64,000 nt of DNA, from the NCBI GenBank assembly GCA_031549485.1, contig JAVBPR010000013.1, positions 1 to 64,000 of the forward strand, in the 5' to 3' direction. The translations under genes and the position numbers were made by a program. Position 1 is the stretch's first letter; every line of letters starts with the position of its first letter. The notes under the pieces were generated by a model, which ran no database searches, was not told where the DNA came from, and saw nothing but the letters and a program-made list of their open reading frames with translations. The stretch is from JAVBPR01 sp031549485 (GTDB taxonomy: Bacteria > Bacillota > Clostridia > Oscillospirales > Feifaniaceae). Shown piece after piece: positions 42,069 through 49,529 of this stretch.

Positions 42069-42177
42069 AGCGATGGGATTGCATCTTCCAAACTACTGTC
42101 TTGCTCCAATTTTAGCTTTAACTCATATGTTAGGCGAAAATGCTTGGCTGTATAAAAAACCTTGCCTTTATAGTTGC

Positions 42178-42206
42178 ATAATACGTTTTTGTTATCAGAC
42201 TGTCAA
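42178..42206 (-). promoter_or_regulatory. Promoter of the stalk-domain gene
   Basis: On the minus strand TTGACA (42201-42206), 17 bp, TATTAT (42178-42183). The start codon is ~220 nt downstream, so the leader is unusually long and ends with a CTCGCA/TGCGAG hairpin touching the ribosome site. Confidence 0.65.
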
Positions 42207-42242
42207 GGGCGGTTATATTTATCGTGCTAATCGAGGCATATT

Positions 42243-42352
42243 CAAATGAAAATATAAAAACTTAATCGGTTTATACAAATAACAACACCCCGGGCGGTTG
42301 CCCGGGGTGTTGCTATTTGTATCAGTAAATTATATTACTCTTACGCTCAAAA
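42243..42352. repeat. 110-bp direct repeat, copy 2
   Basis: Matches 40301-40410 with 3 mismatches in 110. It starts with 4 bp that match the end of rsgA plus its stop codon, and runs into the true 3' end of serA, whose stop is at 42330-42332. The hairpin in it serves as the serA terminator. Confidence 0.95.
42283..42312. terminator. Terminator hairpin of serA (repeat copy 2)
   Basis: CAACACCCCGGGC-GGTT-GCCCGGGGTGTTG, with TTATTTGTAT after it on the minus strand. Confidence 0.75.
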
Positions 42353-43490
42353 TATCGGGAATAGATTTAATTTTATCGACAATCTCGGCCGAAACCGGCT
42401 CAATTGTTTCAAGAACGGTATATCCATACTCGTCTTTGGATTTATTAAACATATTCTCGATATTGATGCCGCAATCGGAGACGGCGGCTGTTATCGCGGT
42501 TATCTTATGCGGAATATTGCGGTGGATTATGCAAAGCCTTGACATATCGGTCGAGGGAAGCGCAAGGCTCGGCATATTAACGCTATTTACGATGCTTCCG
42601 TTTTCAAGATAATCAATAAGCTCGGTGCAGGCGGCGATTGCGCAGTTGTCTTCGCTTTCCGGTGTGGAAGCGCCGAGATGAGGAATGCAAATCGCGTTTT
42701 TCATCTTAAGCGTTTTCTCGTTCGGGAAGTCGGTTACATAGCTTGCAACCTTGCCGCTCTCGAGGGCTTTTGCCATATCGTCGTCGTTCACAATTTCGCC
42801 GCGCGAGAAATTGAGGATGCGGACGCCGTCCTTCATCTGCGCAAAAGTTTTTTCGCAGAACAAACCTCTTGTTTCGCCGTTTAGCGGCATATGAATCGAA
42901 ATATAATCAGCCTCTTTGAAAATCTCTGTTATATCATTTATTTTGGCGATATGCCTTGAAATCCGCCATGCGGAAGTGACCGACATAAAGGGATCATATC
43001 CCATAACGTCCATACCGAAAGAACGCGCTGCGTTAGCGACGAGAACGCCGATTGCGCCAAGACCGACAACGCCAAACTTTTTGCGGTAAACCTCGGGTCC
43101 GCCGAACGCGCTTTTGCCTTTTTCGACAAGAGCGGGGATTTCATCGCCTTTATCGGCGATTGTTTTTACCCATTCGATGCCGTCTGCAACTTTTCGCGAA
43201 GAAAGAAGCATACCGGTGAGAACAAGCTCTTTAACGGCATTTGCGTTAGCGCCCGGGGTGTTGAAAACGACGATTCCGGCTTCGCTGCAACGCTTTATCG
43301 GAATGTTGTTTGTTCCTGCGCCGGCGCGGGCAATTGCTTTCAGCTTATCGCCGAACTCCATTTCAAGCAAATCGCCGCTGCGGACGAGAATACCGTCCGG
43401 GTTTTCGCTGTCGTTTAAAGCGTATTTGCTTTTGTCAAAAAGATCGGTGCCGCAAGCTGCAATTTTATTAAACTGTTTAATTTCAAACAT
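42330..43490 (-). CDS. serA: D-3-phosphoglycerate dehydrogenase with ACT domain
   Basis: SerA starts serine synthesis by oxidising 3-phosphoglycerate. The 386-residue product has a substrate domain, NAD-binding FGVVGLGAIGVLVANAA near 140, the catalytic Arg in LNFSRGEIV, the Glu region, and HLGAST with the catalytic His. A C-terminal ACT domain (about 315-386) suggests feedback control by serine. It follows serC on the minus strand by 16 bp, forming a serCA operon. Its last 20 bp lie in the 110-bp repeat. Confidence 0.93.
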   Translation of the reverse strand: MFEIKQFNKIAACGTDLFDKSKYALNDSENPDGILVRSGDLLEMEFGDKLKAIARAGAGTNNIPIKRCSEAGIVVFNTPGANANAVKELVLTGMLLSSRKVADGIEWVKTIADKGDEIPALVEKGKSAFGGPEVYRKKFGVVGLGAIGVLVANAARSFGMDVMGYDPFMSVTSAWRISRHIAKINDITEIFKEADYISIHMPLNGETRGLFCEKTFAQMKDGVRILNFSRGEIVNDDDMAKALESGKVASYVTDFPNEKTLKMKNAICIPHLGASTPESEDNCAIAACTELIDYLENGSIVNSVNMPSLALPSTDMSRLCIIHRNIPHKITAITAAVSDCGINIENMFNKSKDEYGYTVLETIEPVSAEIVDKIKSIPDILSVRVI

Positions 43491-43506
43491 AAGTCACCTT
43501 CAAGAA

Positions 43507-44586
43507 TTATTTATTTTCCGCCTCGAATTTTTTCATAAATTCAACGAGTGCGGTGATACCTTCGATAGGCATTGCGTTGTAGATTGAAGCTCTCATTCCG
43601 CCGACCGAGCGGTGACCTTTAAGGTTTACAAAGCCGTTTGCCGATGCTTCTTTAACGAATTTCGCGTCGAGCTCGTCGTTGCCTGTAACGAAAGGAATGT
43701 TCATCAAAGAGCGGTCTTTTTTGTCAACCGTTGCGCTGAACATTGCGGAACTGTCGAGAAAATCATAAAGAACAGCTGCTTTTTTCTCGTTTATGGCTTT
43801 CATGCCAGCAAGTCCGCCGTTATCCTTAACCCACTGCAAAACAAGGCCGCAAATATATATCGCGTAGCAGGGCGGGGTGTTGTACATAGATTCATTTTCC
43901 GCATATGTAACGTAATTGAGCATAGTCGGGGTGTAATCACGGGCTTTGCCGAGAAGGTCTTCTCTGATTATCGCGACCGTAAGCCCTGACGGCCCCATAT
44001 TCTTTTGGGCGCCGGCATAAATCATCGCATATTTTGAAACATCGACCGGTTCAGAGAGAATGCAGGAACTCATATCCGAGATAAGCGGAATTTCGCCCGC
44101 GTTCGGAGTTTCGTGCCATTTTGTGCCGTAAATGGTGTTGTTTTCACATATGTGCAGATAATCGGCATCTTTCGGAATAAGCGAATAATCGATCTCCGGA
44201 ATATATGAAAAAGTTTTATCTTTCGAGCTGCCGACAACAACACAGTCGCCGTAGCGGGAAGCCTCGTCATAGGCTTTTTTCGCCCATTGACCGGTAATAG
44301 CAAAAGCCGCTTTTCCGCTTCCGTTAAGGAAATTAAGCGGAATCATAGCAAACTGCATGGAAGCGCCGCCCTGTAAAAACAGAACCTTGTAATTATCCGG
44401 AATATTCATAAGCTCGCGAAGCAGAGCTTCGGTGTTATGCAGGATAGTCTCAAAAGGTTTTGAGCGGTGGCTCATCTCCATAACCGACATGCCGGAATTA
44501 CCCTGGTCAAGCATCTCGACCTGCGCTTTTTCAAGCACCGGCAAAGGCAAGCAGGACGGGCCGGCAGAAAAATTGTAAACTCTCAT
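43507..44586 (-). CDS. serC: Phosphoserine aminotransferase
   Basis: SerC converts 3-phosphohydroxypyruvate to phosphoserine using PLP. The 359-residue product starts with the family signature YNFSAGPSCLP, has LFLQGGASMQF, and the PLP-lysine motif IYAGAQKNMGPSG near 195. The C-terminal region carries GHRSVGGMRASIYNA for substrate binding. AGGAGG lies 6 nt before ATG 44586. It is the first gene of the serC-serA operon. Confidence 0.95.
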   Translation of the reverse strand: MRVYNFSAGPSCLPLPVLEKAQVEMLDQGNSGMSVMEMSHRSKPFETILHNTEALLRELMNIPDNYKVLFLQGGASMQFAMIPLNFLNGSGKAAFAITGQWAKKAYDEASRYGDCVVVGSSKDKTFSYIPEIDYSLIPKDADYLHICENNTIYGTKWHETPNAGEIPLISDMSSCILSEPVDVSKYAMIYAGAQKNMGPSGLTVAIIREDLLGKARDYTPTMLNYVTYAENESMYNTPPCYAIYICGLVLQWVKDNGGLAGMKAINEKKAAVLYDFLDSSAMFSATVDKKDRSLMNIPFVTGNDELDAKFVKEASANGFVNLKGHRSVGGMRASIYNAMPIEGITALVEFMKKFEAENK

Positions 44587-44617
44587 ATTATCCTCCTAAA
44601 AATAAACTAATGTTAAT

Positions 44618-44646
44618 ATATTATCATAGTGAAAAAAGTAATTCAA
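44618..44646 (-). promoter_or_regulatory. Promoter of serC-serA
   Basis: Minus-strand TTGAAT (44641-44646), 17 bp, TAATAT (44618-44623) preceded by TGA, an extended -10. Confidence 0.6.
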
Positions 44647-44690
44647 TTCTAAGAAAGATAAAATTTTCACAAATTGAAAATTCTTTTGCG

Positions 44691-44719
44691 TTGACTATGG
44701 AAACTTGCTTTAATATAAT
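44691..44719 (+). promoter_or_regulatory. Promoter of the hydrogenase locus
   Basis: TTGACT (44691-44696), 17 bp, TATAAT (44714-44719), 48 nt before the first DRTGG gene. The -10 box lies inside a 24-bp palindrome. Confidence 0.7.
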
Positions 44720-44734
44720 AATATTATTATATTA
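44711..44734. promoter_or_regulatory. Perfect 24-bp palindrome over the -10 box and start site
   Basis: The 24 bases from 44711 to 44734 equal their own reverse complement (two 12-base halves, TAATATAATAAT in the first). Its position on the -10 and the expected transcription start is typical of an operator. It is made only of A and T, so chance formation is easier than usual. Confidence 0.4.
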
Positions 44735-44767
44735 TTAATTTTTAATATATTTTGAAAGGTTACAGAA

Positions 44768-45121
44768 ATGAAAATCAAGGAAATAGTTGAAATTTTGGAA
44801 GGAACTGTACTTTGCGGAGAGGAGCTTATCGAGACCGAGGTGCATTCAGCCTGCGGCAGCGATATGATGAGCGATGTGCTCGCGTATGTTAAGGATCAGG
44901 CGGTGCTTTTGACCGGCCTTGTTAATCCTCAGACGGTCAGAACGGCAGAAATGATGGATATGTGCTGTATCGTTTTTGTCCGCGGCAAACAACCAGACGA
45001 GCAGATGATAGAGCTTGCAAAAGAGCATGGCATTGTGCTTATTAAAACAAATATGCGCATGTATATTGCCTGCGGACTGCTATATACAAAGGGGCTCGGC
45101 CAGGTTCAGACCTACTGTTAG
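44768..45121 (+). CDS. DRTGG-type regulatory domain protein
   Basis: The 117-residue product (KEIVEILEGTVLCGEEL at the front, MCCIVFVRGKQPDEQMI and TNMRMYIACGLLY later) resembles the stand-alone DRTGG proteins encoded beside clostridial NAD-linked [FeFe]-hydrogenases. The literal DRTGG motif is absent. DRTGG domains are often found with CBS domains and phosphotransacetylases; their ligand is unknown. It is the first gene of the locus, followed by an RsbW-like ATPase 13 bp on. Confidence 0.7.
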   Translation: MKIKEIVEILEGTVLCGEELIETEVHSACGSDMMSDVLAYVKDQAVLLTGLVNPQTVRTAEMMDMCCIVFVRGKQPDEQMIELAKEHGIVLIKTNMRMYIACGLLYTKGLGQVQTYC

Positions 45122-45134
45122 GAGCAAATTAATA

Positions 45135-45557
45135 ATGAGTAATTCTATAAAGCTGCATTACGATATAAGCGGCGATAATTTTACCTCGGCGGGAGAGGCG
45201 TCAACGGCGCTTAAAAGAGAGCTTAAAAAGCTCGGACTTCCGCAGGAATTCATCCGCAAGGTCACGATAGCTATGTATGAAGGAGAAATAAATCTCGTTA
45301 TCCACGGCGGCGGCGGAATTGCTGACGTTGAGATTGACGATGAGAAAATATACATAGTGCTTTGTGACCACGGCCCGGGTATAAAAGATGTGAAACTTGC
45401 GATGCAAGAGGGGTATTCCACCGCAAACGACGATGTGCGTTCGCTCGGCTTCGGCGCCGGGATGGGGCTTCCAAACATGAAAAAATACACCGATAATTTG
45501 AAAGTTGACAGCACCGTCGGAGTCGGAACAACGGTGAAAATGACTATTTTGATCTAA
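45135..45557 (+). CDS. RsbW-like GHKL ATP-binding protein
   Basis: The 140-residue product is a minimal GHKL ATPase of the anti-sigma/serine kinase type: VTIAMYEGEINLVIHGGGG forms the N box, VLCDHGPGIKD the G1 box, and GFGAGMGLPNMKKY the ATP lid and G2 box. In other systems such proteins phosphorylate anti-sigma antagonists. No STAS partner is seen here. ATG 45135 follows TAGGAG; an upstream longer frame overlaps the DRTGG gene and is rejected. Confidence 0.8.
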   Translation: MSNSIKLHYDISGDNFTSAGEASTALKRELKKLGLPQEFIRKVTIAMYEGEINLVIHGGGGIADVEIDDEKIYIVLCDHGPGIKDVKLAMQEGYSTANDDVRSLGFGAGMGLPNMKKYTDNLKVDSTVGVGTTVKMTILI

Positions 45558-45587
45558 ATATGTCCGGATGGAAAGGACTTGAGAAAT

Positions 45588-46913
45588 TTGGAAAATAACG
45601 TTTATCATTCGGTCACGCTTGACAGCGATAAGTGCCTTGGCTGCACGAATTGCATCAAGCGGTGCCCGACAGAAGCGATAAGAGTACAAAAGGGTAAGGC
45701 GAAGATAATTAAAGACAGGTGCATCGATTGCGGCGAATGTATTCGCGTTTGTCCGCATCATGCAAAACGTGCCGTTTTTGATTATCTTGACGATTTCAAG
45801 GGCAAGTTCAAATGCCTTATCGCCGTTCCGGCGCCCGCGCTATACGGTCAATTTAATAATTTAAATGATGTTAATTTTGTTCTTACAGGGCTTCAAAAGA
45901 TCGGCTTCGACCGCGTTTTTGAGGTCTCGCGCGCGGCAGAAATCGTTTCGGATTTCACAAAAGAATTCTTAAACAACAAGGAAAAATATAAAATTAAATC
46001 TCCCGCGATCAGTTCGGCGTGTCCTGCGGTAATAAGGCTGATTACTGTAAAATTCCCCTCGCTTATCCCTAATATTTTACCCGCTTTTCCGCCAGCGGAA
46101 TTGGCGGCAAAAATGGCGAAAAAAGAGGCGGCTGCGGAACTCGGATTGCACGAAGAAGAAATCGGCGCGATTTTTATTTCGCCTTGCCCGGCGAAAGTTA
46201 CCGCGGCAAAAGCTCCGCTCGGCATAAAAAAGAGTCATATAGACGGCTGCGTCGCAATCAGCAGTCTTTATAAAGACCTCGTTTCGGTTATGAATAAAAT
46301 CGAGTCGCCGGAAAAATTTTCACAGTCCGGCCTTGAGGGGATAAGCTGGGCGATTTCCGGAGGAGAATCGGACGCGCTGCACCGCGAAAAATATCTTGCG
46401 GCCGATGGGATAGAAAACTGCAACAAAATTCTCGGCGAAATCGAGGACGGAAAATTCCCCGAGCTTGAATTTATCGAGCTTAATGTTTGTACCTCCGGTT
46501 GCGTCGGCGGAACGATGAATTTCGAGTCGCCGTTTGTCGCGAAAAGCAGGGTAGGGCGCTTGCGCCGGAATATGCCGCTCTCTTGTAACAGCATTGCTTC
46601 AAGCGGACTTTCGGGCAGCGACGTAAACTTAAACGACATCCTTGTCGAAAATAAGGCGTTTATCCTTTCTTCCGACCGGAAAAAAGCAATGGAAATGAAG
46701 ATACAGATCGACGAAATATGCAATGGCCTTGCGGGGCTTGACTGCGGTTCTTGCGGCGCGCCGTCCTGTAAAGCGCTGGCGGAGGATATCGTTCGCGGAC
46801 ACGCAAAAGAGAGCGACTGCATCTTCAAACTTCGCGAAAAACTCGCCGGCGTTTGGGGCGACATTTCCTCTTTTGATAAATACGGACCAAATATAAAAAA
46901 TGGAGAAAAATGA
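45588..46913 (+). CDS. Putative sensory [FeFe]-hydrogenase-like protein
   Basis: The 441-residue product has two N-terminal [4Fe-4S] motifs (CLGCTNCIKRCP, CIDCGECIRVCP), an H-cluster domain, and a C-terminal [4Fe-4S] segment (LDCGSCGAPSC). H-cluster motifs are altered: the first reads SSACPAV, with A144 at the proton-relay Cys and C145 kept as ligand; the second SPCPAK; the third NVCTSGCVGG. All four cluster ligands remain. Such Ala-type proteins without a PAS domain match the proposed sensory group D hydrogenases. TTG 45588 is chosen (GGAAAGGA 10 nt upstream; TTG 45579 is too close). Confidence 0.8.
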   Translation: MENNVYHSVTLDSDKCLGCTNCIKRCPTEAIRVQKGKAKIIKDRCIDCGECIRVCPHHAKRAVFDYLDDFKGKFKCLIAVPAPALYGQFNNLNDVNFVLTGLQKIGFDRVFEVSRAAEIVSDFTKEFLNNKEKYKIKSPAISSACPAVIRLITVKFPSLIPNILPAFPPAELAAKMAKKEAAAELGLHEEEIGAIFISPCPAKVTAAKAPLGIKKSHIDGCVAISSLYKDLVSVMNKIESPEKFSQSGLEGISWAISGGESDALHREKYLAADGIENCNKILGEIEDGKFPELEFIELNVCTSGCVGGTMNFESPFVAKSRVGRLRRNMPLSCNSIASSGLSGSDVNLNDILVENKAFILSSDRKKAMEMKIQIDEICNGLAGLDCGSCGAPSCKALAEDIVRGHAKESDCIFKLREKLAGVWGDISSFDKYGPNIKNGEK

Positions 46914-47242
46914 TGACGGTAAATGATTTCGCTTCGCAAATCGGCGCCGAATTTATCGCCGGTACCGGCGGCGGAAACAGAGTTATAAGCGGTTGCTATA
47001 TCGGCGATTTGCTCAGCTTTGTCATGGGAAAGGCGCAGTGCGGAGATTGCTGGATAACTATAATGTCAAACCTGAATGTTATAGGAGTAGGCTCGCTCAC
47101 CGATGTTGCATGCATTCTTTTGGCGGAAGGCGTAAAACTTGATCAAAACGCGAAAGAAAAAGCGGATGAAGAGGATATCGCGGTTTTGTCGTCCGATAAA
47201 TCCGCATATGAGCTTGCAGCCTGTCTTTCAAAGCTGATATGA
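46910..47242 (+). CDS. Second DRTGG-type regulatory domain protein
   Basis: The 110-residue product resembles the first DRTGG-type protein in fold pattern (VNDFASQIGAEFIAGTGGGN, CWITIMSNLNVIGVGSL, DIAVLSSDKSAYELAACL). It overlaps the sensory hydrogenase by 4 bp and the PHP gene by 4 bp, so the three are translationally coupled. ATG 46913 is an alternative start with better spacing to GGAG. The ligand is unknown. Confidence 0.7.
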   Translation: MMTVNDFASQIGAEFIAGTGGGNRVISGCYIGDLLSFVMGKAQCGDCWITIMSNLNVIGVGSLTDVACILLAEGVKLDQNAKEKADEEDIAVLSSDKSAYELAACLSKLI

Positions 47243-47976
47243 AAGCCTTTTATGATCTGCATATCCATACCTGCCTTTCGCCGTGCGCAGAGGATGATAT
47301 GACACCGGTGAATGTGGTGAATATGGCGAAACTCGCAGGGATTGATATCATAGCGGTAACCGATCATAACACCGTGAAAAACTGCGGCGCCGCAATCAAA
47401 TGCGGTGAAGAGGCGGGGATAACGGTTATCCCGGGAATGGAGCTTACAACCGCCGAGGAAGCGCATATCATCTGCCTTTTTCCGGAACTTTCGCTTGCCG
47501 AAAAATTTGAGCTCGAACTGGATAAAAGAAGAAGTAAAATTCCAAACCGAGCCGATATTTTCGGGAGGCAGCTTATTGTTGATAAAGATGAGAATATAAT
47601 TTCGGAGTATCCTTTTATGCTCTCGGCGGCGACCGAAATAGGAACTTTTGAGATTGTCGGCCTTGTCGAAAAATTCGGCGGGGCAGCATATCCCGCACAT
47701 ATTGACAGGCAATCGATGAGCGTTGTTGCTACGCTCGGATTTATCACGCCCGATATGAATTTTAAAACGGTCGAATTTTCAAGGGAAGGCATAGAAAACG
47801 GTATGCCCGAAAAAATGAAAAAACTTTATCTTGATTTGCCGTATATCACCGCTTCGGATGCTCACCGTCTTGAGGATATCAAAGACGCGAAATATTGCAT
47901 AGAAATTGAAGATATTTCTGCTGAAAATATAGTGGATTTTATTCGCCGCGGGGAGCTAAAGCTAATTGCAAATTAA
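47239..47976 (+). CDS. PHP-domain phosphoesterase
   Basis: The 245-residue product has the four PHP metal-binding motifs: DLHIHTCLSPC at 6-16, VTDHNT near 40, an internal MELTTAEEAHI and AHIDRQ, and SDAHRLEDI near 212. PHP enzymes hydrolyse phosphomono- or diesters with two or three metal ions. It is a regular member of clostridial hydrogenase loci, but its substrate is unknown. A promoter for the downstream hyd genes overlaps its 3' end. Confidence 0.85.
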   Translation: MKAFYDLHIHTCLSPCAEDDMTPVNVVNMAKLAGIDIIAVTDHNTVKNCGAAIKCGEEAGITVIPGMELTTAEEAHIICLFPELSLAEKFELELDKRRSKIPNRADIFGRQLIVDKDENIISEYPFMLSAATEIGTFEIVGLVEKFGGAAYPAHIDRQSMSVVATLGFITPDMNFKTVEFSREGIENGMPEKMKKLYLDLPYITASDAHRLEDIKDAKYCIEIEDISAENIVDFIRRGELKLIAN

Positions 47977-47994
47977 ATTTGCGCGTGTTATAAT
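47966..47994 (+). promoter_or_regulatory. Internal promoter for hydC-hydB-hydA
   Basis: TTGCAA (47966-47971), 17 bp, TATAAT (47989-47994) preceded by TGT, an extended -10; it starts within the PHP gene. Confidence 0.6.
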
Positions 47995-48004
47995 GACGGT
48001 TAGC

Positions 48005-48045
48005 GTGTAGTTTTAGCGGATTCTTTCTTTAACTACACAATTTTT
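48005..48045 (+). promoter_or_regulatory. Leader hairpin with T-tract before hydC
   Basis: GTGTAGTT (48005-48012) pairs with AACTACAC (48031-48038), followed by AATTTTTAC. It lies at the 5' end of the expected hydC transcript and could be a weak terminator of the upstream unit or an attenuator. Confidence 0.4.
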
Positions 48046-48096
48046 ACGGCCAACTATGTTATAAATTTAACAATCTAAATACAAGGAGGAGCTTTT

Positions 48097-48600
48097 ATGG
48101 GTGCCAAAAAAGTTTTGCCGTTTAAAGGAACGGCGGAGCAAGAGGCGAAGCTTTATGAAGTTATCGCGCATTGGAAAGGAAAAGACGGAGGGCTTATGCC
48201 TGTGCTGCAGGAGGCGCAGGAGATATACGGCTATCTTCCCGAAGAAGTGCAGATGATGATTTCGGAGGGAATGCATGTTTCGATGAGCGAGATTTACGGG
48301 GTAATCACTTTTTACTCGCAGTTTAATCTCTCGCCGAAAGGCAAATACAAAATCGGTGTCTGCCTCGGAACCGCTTGCTATGTTCAAAATGCGGGCGATG
48401 TTTTTGAGAGGCTTAAAATCGTTTTGGGACTTGAATCGGGCGAATGCACCGAAGACGGCATATTTTCGCTTGATGGGACACGCTGCCTCGGATGCTGCGG
48501 ACTTGCGCCGGTGCTTATGGTAAACGATGACGTTTACGGGCGCTTGAAACCCGAAGAAGTTGACAAAATCGTTGAAAAATACAGGAAACTCGAAGCATAA
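48097..48600 (+). CDS. hydC: NAD-linked hydrogenase subunit HydC (NuoE-like)
   Basis: HydC is the small [2Fe-2S] subunit of trimeric, often electron-bifurcating [FeFe]-hydrogenases. The 167-residue thioredoxin-like protein has the NuoE cluster motif C-x4-C ... C-x3-C (CLGTACY and CLGCCGLAP) and a helical start with VLQEAQEIYGYLPEE and ITFYSQFNLSPKGKY. AAGGAGG lies 8 nt before the ATG. The stop overlaps the next gene. Confidence 0.93.
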   Translation: MGAKKVLPFKGTAEQEAKLYEVIAHWKGKDGGLMPVLQEAQEIYGYLPEEVQMMISEGMHVSMSEIYGVITFYSQFNLSPKGKYKIGVCLGTACYVQNAGDVFERLKIVLGLESGECTEDGIFSLDGTRCLGCCGLAPVLMVNDDVYGRLKPEEVDKIVEKYRKLEA

Positions 48601-49151
48601 TGAAAGAGCTTTCGCTTAATGTTCTTGATATCGCCGAAAATTCCGCAAAAGCCGGTGCCTTGCTTATAAAAATTTATTTGCGCGAAGACAGCGCAAATAA
48701 AAATATCGAGATAATAATATCCGATAACGGGTGCGGCATGGACGAAGATTTTTTAAAATCGGTTGTCAGCCCCTTTACAACAACGAGAACAACAAGGAAA
48801 ATCGGGCTTGGCATTCCGCTTTTCAAGGAAGCGGCGGAAATAACGGGCGGCAGTTTTGAAATCACCTCGAAGGTCGGGGAAGGAACAGAAGTCAAAGCTA
48901 CATTTTTAAGCGACAGCATAGACTGTATGCCGGTCGGCGATATGGCCGGAACTTTTGTGACACTTGTCAGGGGACATCCCGAAATTGACTTCTATTATTA
49001 TAGGTCGATGGATGATGAGTTTTTTGAGGTATCAACCCTTGAAATAAAACAAATCATGGACGGAATCCCGATTGACAGTTACGAAGTTTGCAGTTTTATC
49101 ACCGAATTTATCAATGAAAATACAACCGAAATTTTAGGAGGAAATATATGA
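48600..49151 (+). CDS. GHKL ATPase-domain protein (histidine-kinase-like)
   Basis: The 183-residue product has an N box (SLNVLDIAENSAKAGA), G1 box DNGCGMD and G2-like TRKIGLGIPL, plus a C-terminal extension of ~70 residues without known motifs. It lacks the dimerisation-phosphoacceptor domain of a true kinase. The same gene occurs between hydC and hydB in related clostridial loci. It overlaps both neighbours by a few bases. Confidence 0.8.
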   Translation: MKELSLNVLDIAENSAKAGALLIKIYLREDSANKNIEIIISDNGCGMDEDFLKSVVSPFTTTRTTRKIGLGIPLFKEAAEITGGSFEITSKVGEGTEVKATFLSDSIDCMPVGDMAGTFVTLVRGHPEIDFYYYRSMDDEFFEVSTLEIKQIMDGIPIDSYEVCSFITEFINENTTEILGGNI

Positions 49152-49516
49152 AGTCACTTGAAGAGCTCGCCAAAATCCGGGCACAAATGAAAGAAAAGAT
49201 GGAAGTTCGAAACGATACAGAAGCGAGCACAAGAATTGTTGTGGGTATGGCAACATGCGGAATTGCAGCGGGAGCAAGACCGGTTCTAAATGCGCTTGCG
49301 GAAGAGGTTGCAAAAAGAAAGCTTTCGGGTGTGCTTGTTACACAAACCGGATGTATCGGCGTTTGCCGCCTTGAGCCTATTGTCGAGGTTTACGAAAACG
49401 GCAAGGAAAAAGTTACCTACGTTAGAATGGACGAAAATAAGGCAAGACGCATTGTAAATGACCATATTGTTAACGGAAATGTTGTTACAGAATATACAAT
49501 AGGAAAAGCGGAATAG
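49148..49516 (+). CDS. Thioredoxin-like [2Fe-2S] ferredoxin of the hydrogenase locus
   Basis: The 122-residue product matches the HndB-type [2Fe-2S] subunit: VGMATCGIAAGARPV near 33 and TQTGCIGVCRLEPIVEVY near 72, giving four Cys-type ligand positions (one from the first segment, more from the second). It is thought to pass electrons to or regulate HydB. AGGAGG precedes the ATG and its stop lies 13 bp before the hydB start. Confidence 0.85.
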   Translation: MKSLEELAKIRAQMKEKMEVRNDTEASTRIVVGMATCGIAAGARPVLNALAEEVAKRKLSGVLVTQTGCIGVCRLEPIVEVYENGKEKVTYVRMDENKARRIVNDHIVNGNVVTEYTIGKAE

Positions 49517-49529
49517 GAGGTAAGTGGAA

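Noticed and set aside
40301..42352. 110-bp repeats as target-site duplication of a transposon
   Set aside because: Far too long for a transposon target duplication, no terminal inverted repeats, and no transposase between them.
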